Below, piece after piece: positions 26,639-33,460 of a stretch of 64,000 nucleotides of DNA (the first letter of the stretch is position 1; each line of letters opens with the position of its first letter). Source of the stretch: Flavobacterium crocinum. Lineage in GTDB: Bacteria; Bacteroidota; Bacteroidia; Flavobacteriales; Flavobacteriaceae. Below the pieces are notes generated by a model that did not search any database, was not told where the DNA came from, and saw only the letters and a list, made by a program, of their open reading frames with translations. The stretch is from contig NZ_CP029255.1 of the NCBI RefSeq assembly GCF_003122385.1, positions 5,394,001 through 5,458,000 of the forward strand. Direction: 5' to 3'. A program made the position numbers and the translations under genes.

Positions 26639-27049
26639 ATGGCAAACACTTTTTATTCCTATTCCGCTTATATTTTACCTTCTTCAAATGCGACGCTTAC
26701 AGCATTAAAAGAACATTTGAATACTTTTTATCAGGAATCAGACAATGGAGATCAGCCCGAAATTGTGCTTAGTAATAATCAGATTACCATAACATTTAAC
26801 GAGGAATATCGTTTCTATATTAATTTATCAGAAGAGAAACATATAAATGAAGAAGCTTTGGAAATTGCCCAAGATCTGGAAGAAGACTGGAACGAAAAAC
26901 CTTTTGATAAAGAAAAATTAAAAACTGCTCAAAAACGATTTGAAGTTTGGGGAGATAAGGACTTTGATATGGATTATTTTAATGACAGTTTATTTATAAT
27001 AGATCAGATTGAAAAATTTTCAGATATTATTATTTTTCAAAATATGTAA
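26639..27049 (+). CDS. Small acidic hypothetical protein
   Basis: A 136-residue soluble, acidic protein that I do not recognise. It starts MANTFYSYSAYILP and has an alternating beta/alpha pattern (ALKEHLNTFYQ helix, IVLSNNQITITFNEEYRFYINL strands, a Glu-rich helix about 72-105) and a C-terminal DMDYFNDSLFIIDQIEKF helix. There is no signal peptide or membrane segment. Size, acidity and neighbours (DUF2314-ankyrin, SUFU) would suit an immunity protein, but this is only a guess. The gene is bracketed by two related terminator-promoter segments, as if inserted as a unit. Confidence 0.55.
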   Translation: MANTFYSYSAYILPSSNATLTALKEHLNTFYQESDNGDQPEIVLSNNQITITFNEEYRFYINLSEEKHINEEALEIAQDLEEDWNEKPFDKEKLKTAQKRFEVWGDKDFDMDYFNDSLFIIDQIEKFSDIIIFQNM

Positions 27050-27056
27050 ATATGCC

Positions 27057-27091
27057 AATCCGGTCTGCGACAGCTTATCGGATTTTTTTTT
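27057..27091 (+). terminator. Terminator after the 136-residue hypothetical gene
   Basis: The stem AATCCGGT / TATCGGATT is less perfect than its upstream copy and is followed by nine T residues. Confidence 0.75.
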
Positions 27092-27138
27092 ATGCTAAAT
27101 TCCCTATTTTCCAATAAAAACAATATCTTGTCTACTCT
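27057..27138. repeat. Terminator-promoter segment, direct repeat copy B
   Basis: A second copy of the segment at 26441-26520: AATCCGGTCTGCGACAGCTTATCGGATT terminator, AT-rich middle and CAATATCTTGTCTACTC (27121-27137). TATCTTGT inside it may be a -7 box for the SUFU gene at 27156. Confidence 0.65.
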
Positions 27139-27155
27139 ATAAACTACATATAAAA

Positions 27156-27803
27156 ATGAATTTAGAAGACTATAAGAAAACATTTTCAGAAGATGACGCT
27201 GTTGGCTGGCTGGAAATCGACAAAGAATTTGATCGTCTGTATCCCAGTCAGGAACCCAAACATTTTGCACCTGCAATTAGTTATATGCTTGGCGGCGATA
27301 ATCCGCTTGACGGCGTAAGCTATTATGAAAGTAAAAGCCAGGAAGATCACTTTCATTTTATTACTTACGGCTTTTCGGAATTATATTATAACGAAGAAAA
27401 AGCAGACGGAGAATACAGCAAATGGGGATTTGAACTCACCTTTAGATTAAAACCTTTTGAAGCCGATAACGGAAACCCAAGCTGGGCTGTAGCTTTATTA
27501 CAAAATATTGCCAAGTATGTCTTCAATAGTGGTAACTGGTTCGAAAAATTTCATTATATGCCTGCAAATGGACCACTTCGGCTTAATACTGATACCGATA
27601 TTACCGCTTTAGTTTTTGTTACCGATCCCGAAATAGAAAAGAAACAAACACCTCATGGAGAAGTTTCTTTTTTACAAATTGTAGGAATCACTTCTGCAGA
27701 ATATGAACATATTAAAGAAAATCCCGAAAGTGTAGAAGAATTAGTAAACAAACTGAGAGAAAAAAATCCGTTACTAATTACCGATTTAAATCGAAAAGAT
27801 TAA
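27156..27803 (+). CDS. Suppressor-of-fused (SUFU) domain protein
   Basis: A 215-residue protein with a SUFU domain over most of its length: PKHFAPAISYMLGGDNPLDGVSYYES (about 34-58, the family's opening), YGFSELYY, SKWGFELTFRL, and FLQIVGITSAEYE. Bacterial SUFU proteins are known as immunity proteins of polymorphic toxins and as orphan genes. No toxin or secretion gene adjoins it here. It has no signal peptide and is predicted cytosolic. The assignment to SUFU is firm; a protective role is inference. A possible -7 box TATCTTGT lies about 25 bases upstream. Confidence 0.82.
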   Translation: MNLEDYKKTFSEDDAVGWLEIDKEFDRLYPSQEPKHFAPAISYMLGGDNPLDGVSYYESKSQEDHFHFITYGFSELYYNEEKADGEYSKWGFELTFRLKPFEADNGNPSWAVALLQNIAKYVFNSGNWFEKFHYMPANGPLRLNTDTDITALVFVTDPEIEKKQTPHGEVSFLQIVGITSAEYEHIKENPESVEELVNKLREKNPLLITDLNRKD

Positions 27804-27894
27804 ACTAAAACAGATGATTAATTATAACAATAAAGGCTTTAAATAGAAATCCGATAAAAAAACAAGTTCGTTTTATTTAAAAACAGCTAGTATT

Positions 27895-28069
27895 ATAAGA
27901 TTAAAAACTCCAAAATATTCCAGCATAAAAATAGAATTTCAAATTAATGCCTCGAAAACAATAAAAAGCAGTTGAATTCTATAAAAGAAAAGGATTCATT
28001 GAAAAAAATAGAGGTCAGTCCGGTAGCGGAACCTACATTTTATTTGAGTTAACAAAAGAAATTGTGTAA
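27895..28069 (+). pseudogene. Frameshifted, truncated GNAT acetyltransferase remnant
   Basis: One frame reads IKIEFQINASKTIK (27925-27966) and the next frame continues AVEFYKRKGFIEKN (27968-28009) to a TAA at 28067. Together they make the classic C-terminal GNAT motif NAS...A..FY...GF. The frame changes within an A tract (27963-27967), as if one A had been gained. No start codon and no acetyl-CoA-binding loop are present upstream, so the N-terminal part is lost. The remnant runs to the next gene. Confidence 0.75.
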
Positions 28070-28085
28070 TTATACCGCAAAAATC

Positions 28086-28487
28086 ATGAATCAGGAAATT
28101 CAAAATTATAATAAGTCTCAAACAGAATCAGATAAAATAATCTGCGACAAACTTTATGGAATTATAAATCAAATTTTACCTGAGGCCGAAAATAAAATCT
28201 GGCATGCGCATCCGGTTTGGTTTTTAGATGGAAATCCTATTGTAGGTTACAGCAAATTAAAAGGTTCCGTAAGATTACTTTTCTGGAGCGGGCAATCTTT
28301 TGAGGAAGAACAACTCCAAAACGAAGGTTCCTTTAAAGCTGCTGAAATGCGATACACCGATCCCAATCAAATCAACGAAGAAGATCTGAAACGATGGCTT
28401 AAAAAAGGCCGGGAAATTCAGTGGGATTATAAAAATATTGTAAAACGAAAAGGAGTTCTGATTCGTTTAATGACCAAACCCTATTAA
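28086..28487 (+). CDS. DUF1801 domain protein
   Basis: A 133-residue YdhG-like protein. Matching features are LYGIINQILPEAENKIWHAHPVWFLDGNPIVGY (about 25-57), the aromatic KGSVRLLFWSG and the C-terminal basic helix. The start is put at the ATG at 28086; an in-frame TTG at 28062 would overlap the GNAT remnant. DUF1801 proteins share a fold with frataxin-like iron-handling proteins, but their activity is poorly known. Two further members occur in this window (37697 and 43715). Confidence 0.78.
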   Translation: MNQEIQNYNKSQTESDKIICDKLYGIINQILPEAENKIWHAHPVWFLDGNPIVGYSKLKGSVRLLFWSGQSFEEEQLQNEGSFKAAEMRYTDPNQINEEDLKRWLKKGREIQWDYKNIVKRKGVLIRLMTKPY

Positions 28488-28517
28488 CCATAAACCAAAT
28501 TAACCCAAAAAACCAAA

Positions 28518-29252
28518 ATGAAATTTTTTTCCTTAACCGCCTTTTTTCTTTTAACTACAATAACTTTTTCACAAACAAAAATGCGCCCTGTAAACGAATT
28601 AATAGATCAAAATGATTCCGGATGGAAACTAGTAAAAGAATGGATTGATACTGCCAAGAACAAAGTAGAAATTCTTCCCTCCGATCCCCAAAAAGCAAAA
28701 GATGCTTTATACCAGACACAAGTCACTACAAATTCTCCTATGGGAGCTGTAATTTACAAAACGGGGGGTATCTTAATCGATAACGGATGGATTAGAATCT
28801 TAGGTTCTGGAAGTCCTAAATTAAACCGCAGCCTTCCTGCCTGGAATAAAGGAAAATCTTTTAAAGAAGCTGGAGAAACGCCTGCCTTTCTTCTAATTGC
28901 AGATGATGCCCTTGGTGGTTTTTATTTGTTAAACGGAGGAGCTCTCGGAAAAGATTTGGGCAAAGTATATTATTTTTCGCCTGATAACTTAGAATATGAA
29001 CCACTTGATATTAGTTATTCTGAGTTTTTAGGATTTTGTTTTTCAAATGATCTGGATAAATTTTATGCCGGAAGCAGATGGAATGACTGGAAAAAAGAAG
29101 TTTCAGAATTACAGGGAGATCAGGTTTTTAATTTTTATCCGTTTTTATGGACTGAAGAAGGTAACGACATTAATAAAGTGAGCAGAAAGCCAATTCCTGT
29201 AGAAGAACAATACAGTCTTAATCTCGATTTAAGAAAACAACTGGGACATTAA
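28518..29252 (+). CDS. Secreted DUF2625 family protein
   Basis: A 244-residue protein with a signal peptide (residues 1-19, ending TFSQ). The DUF2625 core is seen as RPVNELIDQNDSGW, TGGILIDNGWIRILGSG, and FLLIADDALGGFYLLNGG (about 110-135), which resembles the SUKH-like fold with its GGFYAxNGG stretch. The C-terminal part (FLWTEEGNDINKVSRKPIP) is also typical. The family has no established function. The presence of a signal peptide is unusual for a SUKH-like protein and implies a periplasmic location. It follows the DUF1801 gene by 30 bases and may be co-transcribed with it. Confidence 0.8.
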   Translation: MKFFSLTAFFLLTTITFSQTKMRPVNELIDQNDSGWKLVKEWIDTAKNKVEILPSDPQKAKDALYQTQVTTNSPMGAVIYKTGGILIDNGWIRILGSGSPKLNRSLPAWNKGKSFKEAGETPAFLLIADDALGGFYLLNGGALGKDLGKVYYFSPDNLEYEPLDISYSEFLGFCFSNDLDKFYAGSRWNDWKKEVSELQGDQVFNFYPFLWTEEGNDINKVSRKPIPVEEQYSLNLDLRKQLGH

Positions 29253-29265
29253 AATTTTATAATTT

Positions 29266-29386
29266 GGGCATTCTCCGCCGTGGCGTTAGGGCTGTCCGCT
29301 AAATTCCCGATTAACAAAAACTACGGCTAGAAAGCCTTGTTTTTCTAAATCGGGAGATACCGCTTCCATCCCTAACGCATACCGTT
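29266..29386. repeat. Structured intergenic repeat (GTTAGGG...CCCTAAC element)
   Basis: The element GGGCATTCTCCGCCGTGGCGTTAGGG... ends CTTCCATCCCTAACGC. Outer arms GCGTTAGGG / CCCTAACGC enclose an inner hairpin TCCCGATTTA-like / TAAATCGGGA. It is much more GC-rich than its surroundings. It resembles a repeat I associate with Bacteroidota intergenic regions. Confidence 0.65.
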
Positions 29387-29461
29387 TTCAAAAGGATATT
29401 TTGTGTTAAAATAATTAGTATTTTAGTAAGATCAGAACTACAACCTAAAACCTTCTAAATC

Positions 29462-30142
29462 ATGCTAAAACAAATTATCTTCCTCCTTATTTTTTGTTTC
29501 GGGATTCAAATGAATTCTCAGGAAACTGGTTTTACAACTCCTGATTATAAAGCCATCGAAAAAGAAATAAACGATAAAAATTCGAAGTTTTTCTATCCCA
29601 AATTAATGGAAAGACTCACCAAAAATGATACACTTTTAACGCATGAAGAATACCGTCATTTGTATCTGGGTTATGTTTTCCAGCCTAAATATGATGCTTT
29701 TTGGAAATCTCCGAATGAAGAAAAACTAAACGCGCTTTACAATAAAGAAAAATTGGAAACCTCGGATTACGATGAAATTATCAAGTTATCCAATCATTCC
29801 TTAAGTGACTTTCCTTTTGATTTAAGACAGCTCAATTATCTTTCTTACATCTATCATCTAAAAGGAGACGAAGCGGCTGCAAAAATTGCTTCTTTCAAAT
29901 TTCATAGCATTATGAATGTCATTCTCTCATCAGGTGACGGGAAAAAATGTGAAACGGGATTTCATGTTTTGCTGGTCGAACATGAATATGTACTTCTAAA
30001 TCTTTTCGAATTGGAATCAAAAGGACAGTCTTTAGTCAAAAATTGTGACTATCTCAGTTTTGAAAAAGGCGCTTACAATGTCGAGGGCATTTATTTCAAT
30101 ATTGAAAAAATGCTAGAAAACGAAAGGAAAATGCTTCGCTAA
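29462..30142 (+). CDS. DUF4919 domain secreted protein
   Basis: A 226-residue protein with a signal peptide (residues 1-18, ending MNSQ). Features of DUF4919 are PDYKAIEKEINDKNSKFFYPKLMERL (about 27-51), THEEYRHLYLGYVFQPKYD and the TPR-like helical middle (DFPFDLRQLNYLSYIYHLKGDE). The C-terminal half has CETGFHVL and GVYFN-like stretches. The family is Bacteroidota-restricted and of unknown role, probably periplasmic. It stands between a structured repeat and a terminator, and is likely monocistronic. Confidence 0.8.
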   Translation: MLKQIIFLLIFCFGIQMNSQETGFTTPDYKAIEKEINDKNSKFFYPKLMERLTKNDTLLTHEEYRHLYLGYVFQPKYDAFWKSPNEEKLNALYNKEKLETSDYDEIIKLSNHSLSDFPFDLRQLNYLSYIYHLKGDEAAAKIASFKFHSIMNVILSSGDGKKCETGFHVLLVEHEYVLLNLFELESKGQSLVKNCDYLSFEKGAYNVEGIYFNIEKMLENERKMLR

Positions 30143-30180
30143 ATAAAACTCAAAATAACTATTATTAAAAATATTTTCGA

Positions 30181-30213
30181 AACTTCAACAATAATCTTGT
30201 TGGAGTTTTTTTT
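30181..30213 (+). terminator. Terminator after the DUF4919 gene
   Basis: AACTTCAACA / TGTTGGAGTT stem (one G-T pair) with a T tract. Confidence 0.8.
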
Positions 30214-30288
30214 GATTAAAATTATATTTTTATTGTTTATCAATAAATTTTTATTAATTTAACATCATTAACTTTTAATATAACTACA

Positions 30289-30831
30289 ATGGAAATTAAA
30301 ATTGGAACATCACAGATCCTAAAAATTTTGAATATTTTCTCCTGGATCATTTTTATCGGGTTATGTGTAGAAGCCGGAATGTATCTCTTTAACGGAATTT
30401 ATACCATGACTATAAATTCCTATAACGCACGTTTTTTAAACTTACTGGATGTTTATAATTACAGTACTTCTTTTTACATTCAGGAAATTTGTTTTATCAG
30501 TATTGTTGCCGTCTTAAAAGCAATTATGGTTTATTTAATTGTGAAATTACTGCACGAAAAAAAATTAAATATAGAACAGCCCTTTACAGCAGAAACCGGG
30601 CGTTTTATATCTTATCTTTCTTATCTGGCTTTCGGTATTGGTTTATTCTCTCTTTGGGCTGCAAAATTCAATGGTTTTCTTATTACAAACGGAGTAAAAG
30701 TTCCATCATTAGAAAGCTTAAATCTGGAAGGCGGAAGTGTTTGGATATTTATGGCAATCATACTGTTTGTTATTGGACAGATTTTTAAAAGAGGAATCGA
30801 AATACAATCTGAAATTGAATTAACCGTTTAA
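30289..30831 (+). CDS. DUF2975 membrane protein
   Basis: A 180-residue protein with four membrane segments (about residues 12-32, 60-82, 102-122, 148-165), the plan of DUF2975. The C-terminal half has the family's LSYLAFGIGLFSL and FILF-like stretches before a polar tail. It is followed 11 bases later by a small XRE-type regulator, the pairing usually found for this family. The role is unknown; the pair is sometimes compared with small membrane/HTH modules. Confidence 0.85.
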   Translation: MEIKIGTSQILKILNIFSWIIFIGLCVEAGMYLFNGIYTMTINSYNARFLNLLDVYNYSTSFYIQEICFISIVAVLKAIMVYLIVKLLHEKKLNIEQPFTAETGRFISYLSYLAFGIGLFSLWAAKFNGFLITNGVKVPSLESLNLEGGSVWIFMAIILFVIGQIFKRGIEIQSEIELTV

Positions 30832-30842
30832 ACGAAAAAATT

Positions 30843-31049
30843 ATGCCTATTATAGTAAATTTAGACGTCATGATGGCTAAAAGAAAAATGTCACTGAACG
30901 AACTTTCAGAAAAAGTAGATTTGACTTTATCCAATCTTTCTATCTTAAAAACAGGAAAAGCAAAAGCGATTCGTTTCAGTACTTTGGAAGCTATTTGTAA
31001 AGTTTTAGACTGTCAGCCAGGGGATATTTTAGAATTTTCGGAAGACTAA
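30843..31049 (+). CDS. Small XRE-family (YozG-like) transcriptional regulator
   Basis: A 68-residue protein that is almost entirely one Cro/C1-type helix-turn-helix: MSLNELSEKVDLTLSNLSILKTGKAKAIRFSTLEAIC, ending in CQPGDILEF, which is typical of the YozG group. It overlaps no gene and lies 11 bases after DUF2975, so it is probably co-transcribed and autoregulates the pair. No operator was identified. Confidence 0.9.
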   Translation: MPIIVNLDVMMAKRKMSLNELSEKVDLTLSNLSILKTGKAKAIRFSTLEAICKVLDCQPGDILEFSED

Positions 31050-31071
31050 ATATTAATTATTTTCTTTAGAA

Positions 31072-31097
31072 TTAATTTGTATTTTCGTACAAATTAA
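31072..31097. promoter_or_regulatory. Operator-like dyad over a promoter
   Basis: TTAATTTGTA (31072-31081), TTTTCG, TACAAATTAA (31088-31097) is a perfect 10-base inverted repeat with a 6-base spacer. It overlaps a TATTTTCG -7-like box (31080-31087) 34 bases before the oxidoreductase ATG, so a repressor bound here would block transcription. HxlR or MarR-type regulators often control such genes. Confidence 0.55.
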
Positions 31098-31121
31098 CTG
31101 AATTTTCAAATCACCTAAAAA

Positions 31122-31718
31122 ATGAACATTTTAATTGTTTATGTGCATCCAAGCAGAAAATCTTATACTTTTCAGGTTTTAGAAAGATTGAAATCGGTTT
31201 TGGCTATAGAAAAATGGAATGTTGAAATTTCCGATTTATACGCTTCCAATTTCGTCAGCGATATGTCTGAAGAAGAATACGAACGGGAAGGTTTTGCTAA
31301 AACACAACTTCCAATTCCGGCCGATGTTTTACAAGAGCAGGAAAAATTAGAAAAAGCCGATTGTGTTATTTTCCTTTATCCCGTTTGGTGGAGCGATTGT
31401 CCAGCCAAATTAAAGGGCTGGTTTGATCGCGTTTATTCGGTTGGATATGCTTACGGGCAAAATGAAACTTCCAGAAAAATGAAAACCATTTCACTTGGAC
31501 TGGTAATCTGTACAGCCGGACATCCTAATACTTTTTTAAACGAAATCGAAATTGCCCAAAGCATGGAAAAAATCATGCTCGAAGACCGACTTGGAAAACG
31601 TTTTACAAACAAAGAAATGATTATTCTTGGAGGAACTTTAGATCTCGAAAATGTTATGGCAGAACATTTTGAAGAAATTAATCAAATTCCGAAAAAAATT
31701 AAATTGATAAAAAACTAA
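31122..31718 (+). CDS. NAD(P)H-dependent oxidoreductase, flavodoxin-like fold
   Basis: A 198-residue flavoprotein of the NQO1/KefF/MdaB type. Seen: IVYVHPSRKSYTFQVL (about 4-19, FMN-binding), DLYASNF, the characteristic FLYPVWWSDCPAKLKGWFDRV (about 83-103) and a C-terminal region around GGTLDLENV. It would reduce quinones or nitro compounds by two-electron transfer. It is preceded by an operator-like dyad over its promoter. The next gene starts 18 bases downstream and may be co-transcribed. Confidence 0.88.
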   Translation: MNILIVYVHPSRKSYTFQVLERLKSVLAIEKWNVEISDLYASNFVSDMSEEEYEREGFAKTQLPIPADVLQEQEKLEKADCVIFLYPVWWSDCPAKLKGWFDRVYSVGYAYGQNETSRKMKTISLGLVICTAGHPNTFLNEIEIAQSMEKIMLEDRLGKRFTNKEMIILGGTLDLENVMAEHFEEINQIPKKIKLIKN

Positions 31719-31736
31719 ACCTTAAATCTAAAACTA

Positions 31737-32177
31737 ATGACATCAGAAGAAAATGTAGAAAAATCAGTGTTTGAAGAAATTCCAACAGAAAAAATTTATT
31801 CAGAAAAAGCTATTCGCATTGCTACATTCTTTGCAGGACCACTTGTAGCCGGTTACTGTATTGCAGAGAATTTTAAAGTTTTTAATGATAAAGAAAAAGT
31901 TCAAAAAACCTGGTTAATTACTGCCATCACATCTTTTTTCATAATTTGTCTGGTTTTTCTTTTACCCGAAAATTTTCCTTCCATAATTTTTCCAATTATT
32001 TATTCTTTTATTGCTTCTTACTTTTTAAAAACTTATCAGGAAAAGAACATTCAAAACCATATGAGTAATGGCGGAGAAACTTATAGCGGCTGGAGAATGA
32101 CTTTAATTGGAATTGTTAGTTTGCTTACTTTTTTAGCAATAATCGTGGGCGTTCTTTTAGTTGGCGACAGTCTTTAA
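31737..32177 (+). CDS. Hypothetical membrane protein
   Basis: A 146-residue protein not assigned to a family. A 27-residue polar N-terminus (EIPTEKIYSEKAI) is followed by FFAGPLVAGYCIAENFKVFN, a stretch common to several Bacteroidota membrane proteins of unknown role. Membrane segments are likely at about 28-45, 58-78, 82-100 and 122-143. No catalytic or metal-binding motif was seen. It lies 18 bases after the oxidoreductase gene. Confidence 0.7.
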   Translation: MTSEENVEKSVFEEIPTEKIYSEKAIRIATFFAGPLVAGYCIAENFKVFNDKEKVQKTWLITAITSFFIICLVFLLPENFPSIIFPIIYSFIASYFLKTYQEKNIQNHMSNGGETYSGWRMTLIGIVSLLTFLAIIVGVLLVGDSL

Positions 32178-32206
32178 GTAAAACTTAGAAAAACAGTATT
32201 GAGAAT

Positions 32207-32665
32207 ATGAATCTGCAAAAAATAAAAGTTTACCATCTATTCTGGATTGTTTCTTTACTTATTGTGATAATTGGAATTGTACAAAATAATGATCCAAACG
32301 CCACTTTGGATATAAATATTCATGATACTTATTTTGTAATACGAAATATGGATGCCACGATATTTCTTTCTGTTTGTTACTTTTTAATAGGACTAGGCTA
32401 TTGGTTAATTCAAAAAATATTTAAAAAACAACTTGTAAAATTTCTAACCATAACCCATTCCATCATATTAATTGGAAGTTTTATTTTTTATTGGATTATT
32501 TTCTTTTGTAACCCACAATATCAGGTAAACAGTAATTTCCCTTTATATGATGATTATGTGTCTGTTAATACAGTTTTAATTATTGAATTTTTGCTAATAT
32601 TTTTTGTAGCAACACCAATTTATATTATCAATTTACTAATTGGTATTTTTAGAAAAAACAAATAA
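32207..32665 (+). CDS. Hypothetical membrane protein with HDTYFV motif
   Basis: A 152-residue protein with four likely membrane helices (about 8-24, 52-70, 80-102, 125-146). Residues 35-50 read LDINIHDTYFVIRNMD. HDTYFVV is a well-known stretch of heme-copper oxidase subunit I, but the copper and heme histidines that follow in oxidases (VAHFH) are absent. The resemblance is therefore short, and a functional link is unproven. The gene follows the previous membrane protein by 29 bases. Confidence 0.65.
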   Translation: MNLQKIKVYHLFWIVSLLIVIIGIVQNNDPNATLDINIHDTYFVIRNMDATIFLSVCYFLIGLGYWLIQKIFKKQLVKFLTITHSIILIGSFIFYWIIFFCNPQYQVNSNFPLYDDYVSVNTVLIIEFLLIFFVATPIYIINLLIGIFRKNK

Positions 32666-32691
32666 GGGATTATATACAGATTTCGATAAAA

Positions 32692-32722
32692 GCCCGACAG
32701 GTTTTAAAACCTGTCGGGTTTG
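32692..32722 (+). terminator. Terminator with perfect ACCTGTCGGG stem
   Basis: CCCGACAGGTTTTAAAACCTGTCGGG is a perfect 26-base palindrome followed by TTTGCT. The weak T tract suggests it may also be a mobile or bidirectional hairpin. Confidence 0.6.
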
Positions 32723-32834
32723 CTATTCAAGATAAATATTGTCCGAAACACACCTCAAAATTGTCTTTTAACCACCTTAAACATTTGATTTTTAGATTGT
32801 AATTTTACTTTACTAATTTCTAAATCAATCAAAA

Positions 32835-33320
32835 ATGAGCACTCACGATTTTACCACAAAAATAATAGTTAACCAATCTCCCGAAGAAGTTTTTAAAGCC
32901 GTACAAAACGTTCGCGGTTGGTGGTCGGAAGAAATTGAAGGAAAAACAGCCAATTTAAATGATGAATTCGATTATCATTATGAAGATGTGCATCGCTGCA
33001 AAATAAAACTGACTGAAGTAATTCCAAATCAAAAAATCGTATGGTTTATTGAGCACAATTACTTCAAATTTACAGAAGACAAAACCGAATGGACCGGAAC
33101 AAAACCGACTTTTGAAATCCAACAAAAAGAAGGAAAAACAGAACTTACTTTCACCCATTTCGGATTAGTTCCGGAATACGAATGTTTCGACATCTGTCGT
33201 GACGCCTGGACCAACTATATCCAGAACAGTTTGAAAAAACTTATTGAAACCGGAAAAGGGGAACCAAACGCGACAGGAAAACCACAAACAGAAAACGAGA
33301 AGAAGTTGTCAGCTAATTAA
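32835..33320 (+). CDS. SRPBCC (AHSA1-like) domain protein
   Basis: A 161-residue START/Bet v1-like protein: opening TTKIIVNQSPEEVFKAVQNVRGWWSEE (about 6-32), KIVWFIEHN, TFEIQQKEGKTELTFTHFGLVPE and a C-terminal helix (FDICRDAWTNYIQNSLKKLIETG), all typical of the AHSA1 group. These proteins bind hydrophobic ligands, and the ligand is unknown. No partner gene is adjacent. Seen: an upstream perfect hairpin at 32692. The gene is likely monocistronic. Confidence 0.85.
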   Translation: MSTHDFTTKIIVNQSPEEVFKAVQNVRGWWSEEIEGKTANLNDEFDYHYEDVHRCKIKLTEVIPNQKIVWFIEHNYFKFTEDKTEWTGTKPTFEIQQKEGKTELTFTHFGLVPEYECFDICRDAWTNYIQNSLKKLIETGKGEPNATGKPQTENEKKLSAN

Positions 33321-33424
33321 TGGATTTTAGGCAGTAAATCTTAGATTCTTAGAAACTCAGTATCTTAGAAGCTTAAAAAAAAAGCTACAACAACAATAGA
33401 TTTGGATACATCATTTGTTTAGAT

Positions 33425-33434
33425 GTTGTACAAC
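33425..33434. promoter_or_regulatory. GTTGTACAAC palindrome upstream of the NmrA-like gene
   Basis: A perfect 10-base palindrome lies 27 bases before the ATG at 33461, close to the expected promoter. It may be an operator for the AraC or another regulator nearby. Confidence 0.35.
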
Positions 33435-33460
33435 TTTGTCATATCTAAAATTCAAAACAA

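Noticed and set aside
26529..26640. Possible gene remnant (reads RLLKDLSGQLVIKPEENIF in one frame) before the 136-residue gene
   Set aside because: The frame is open but has no start codon and runs into the next gene in another frame. No family could be recognised.
32692..32722. Operator rather than terminator
   Set aside because: The perfect ACCTGTCGGG palindrome lies well upstream of the next gene and close after a stop codon, which suits a terminator or dispersed hairpin better.
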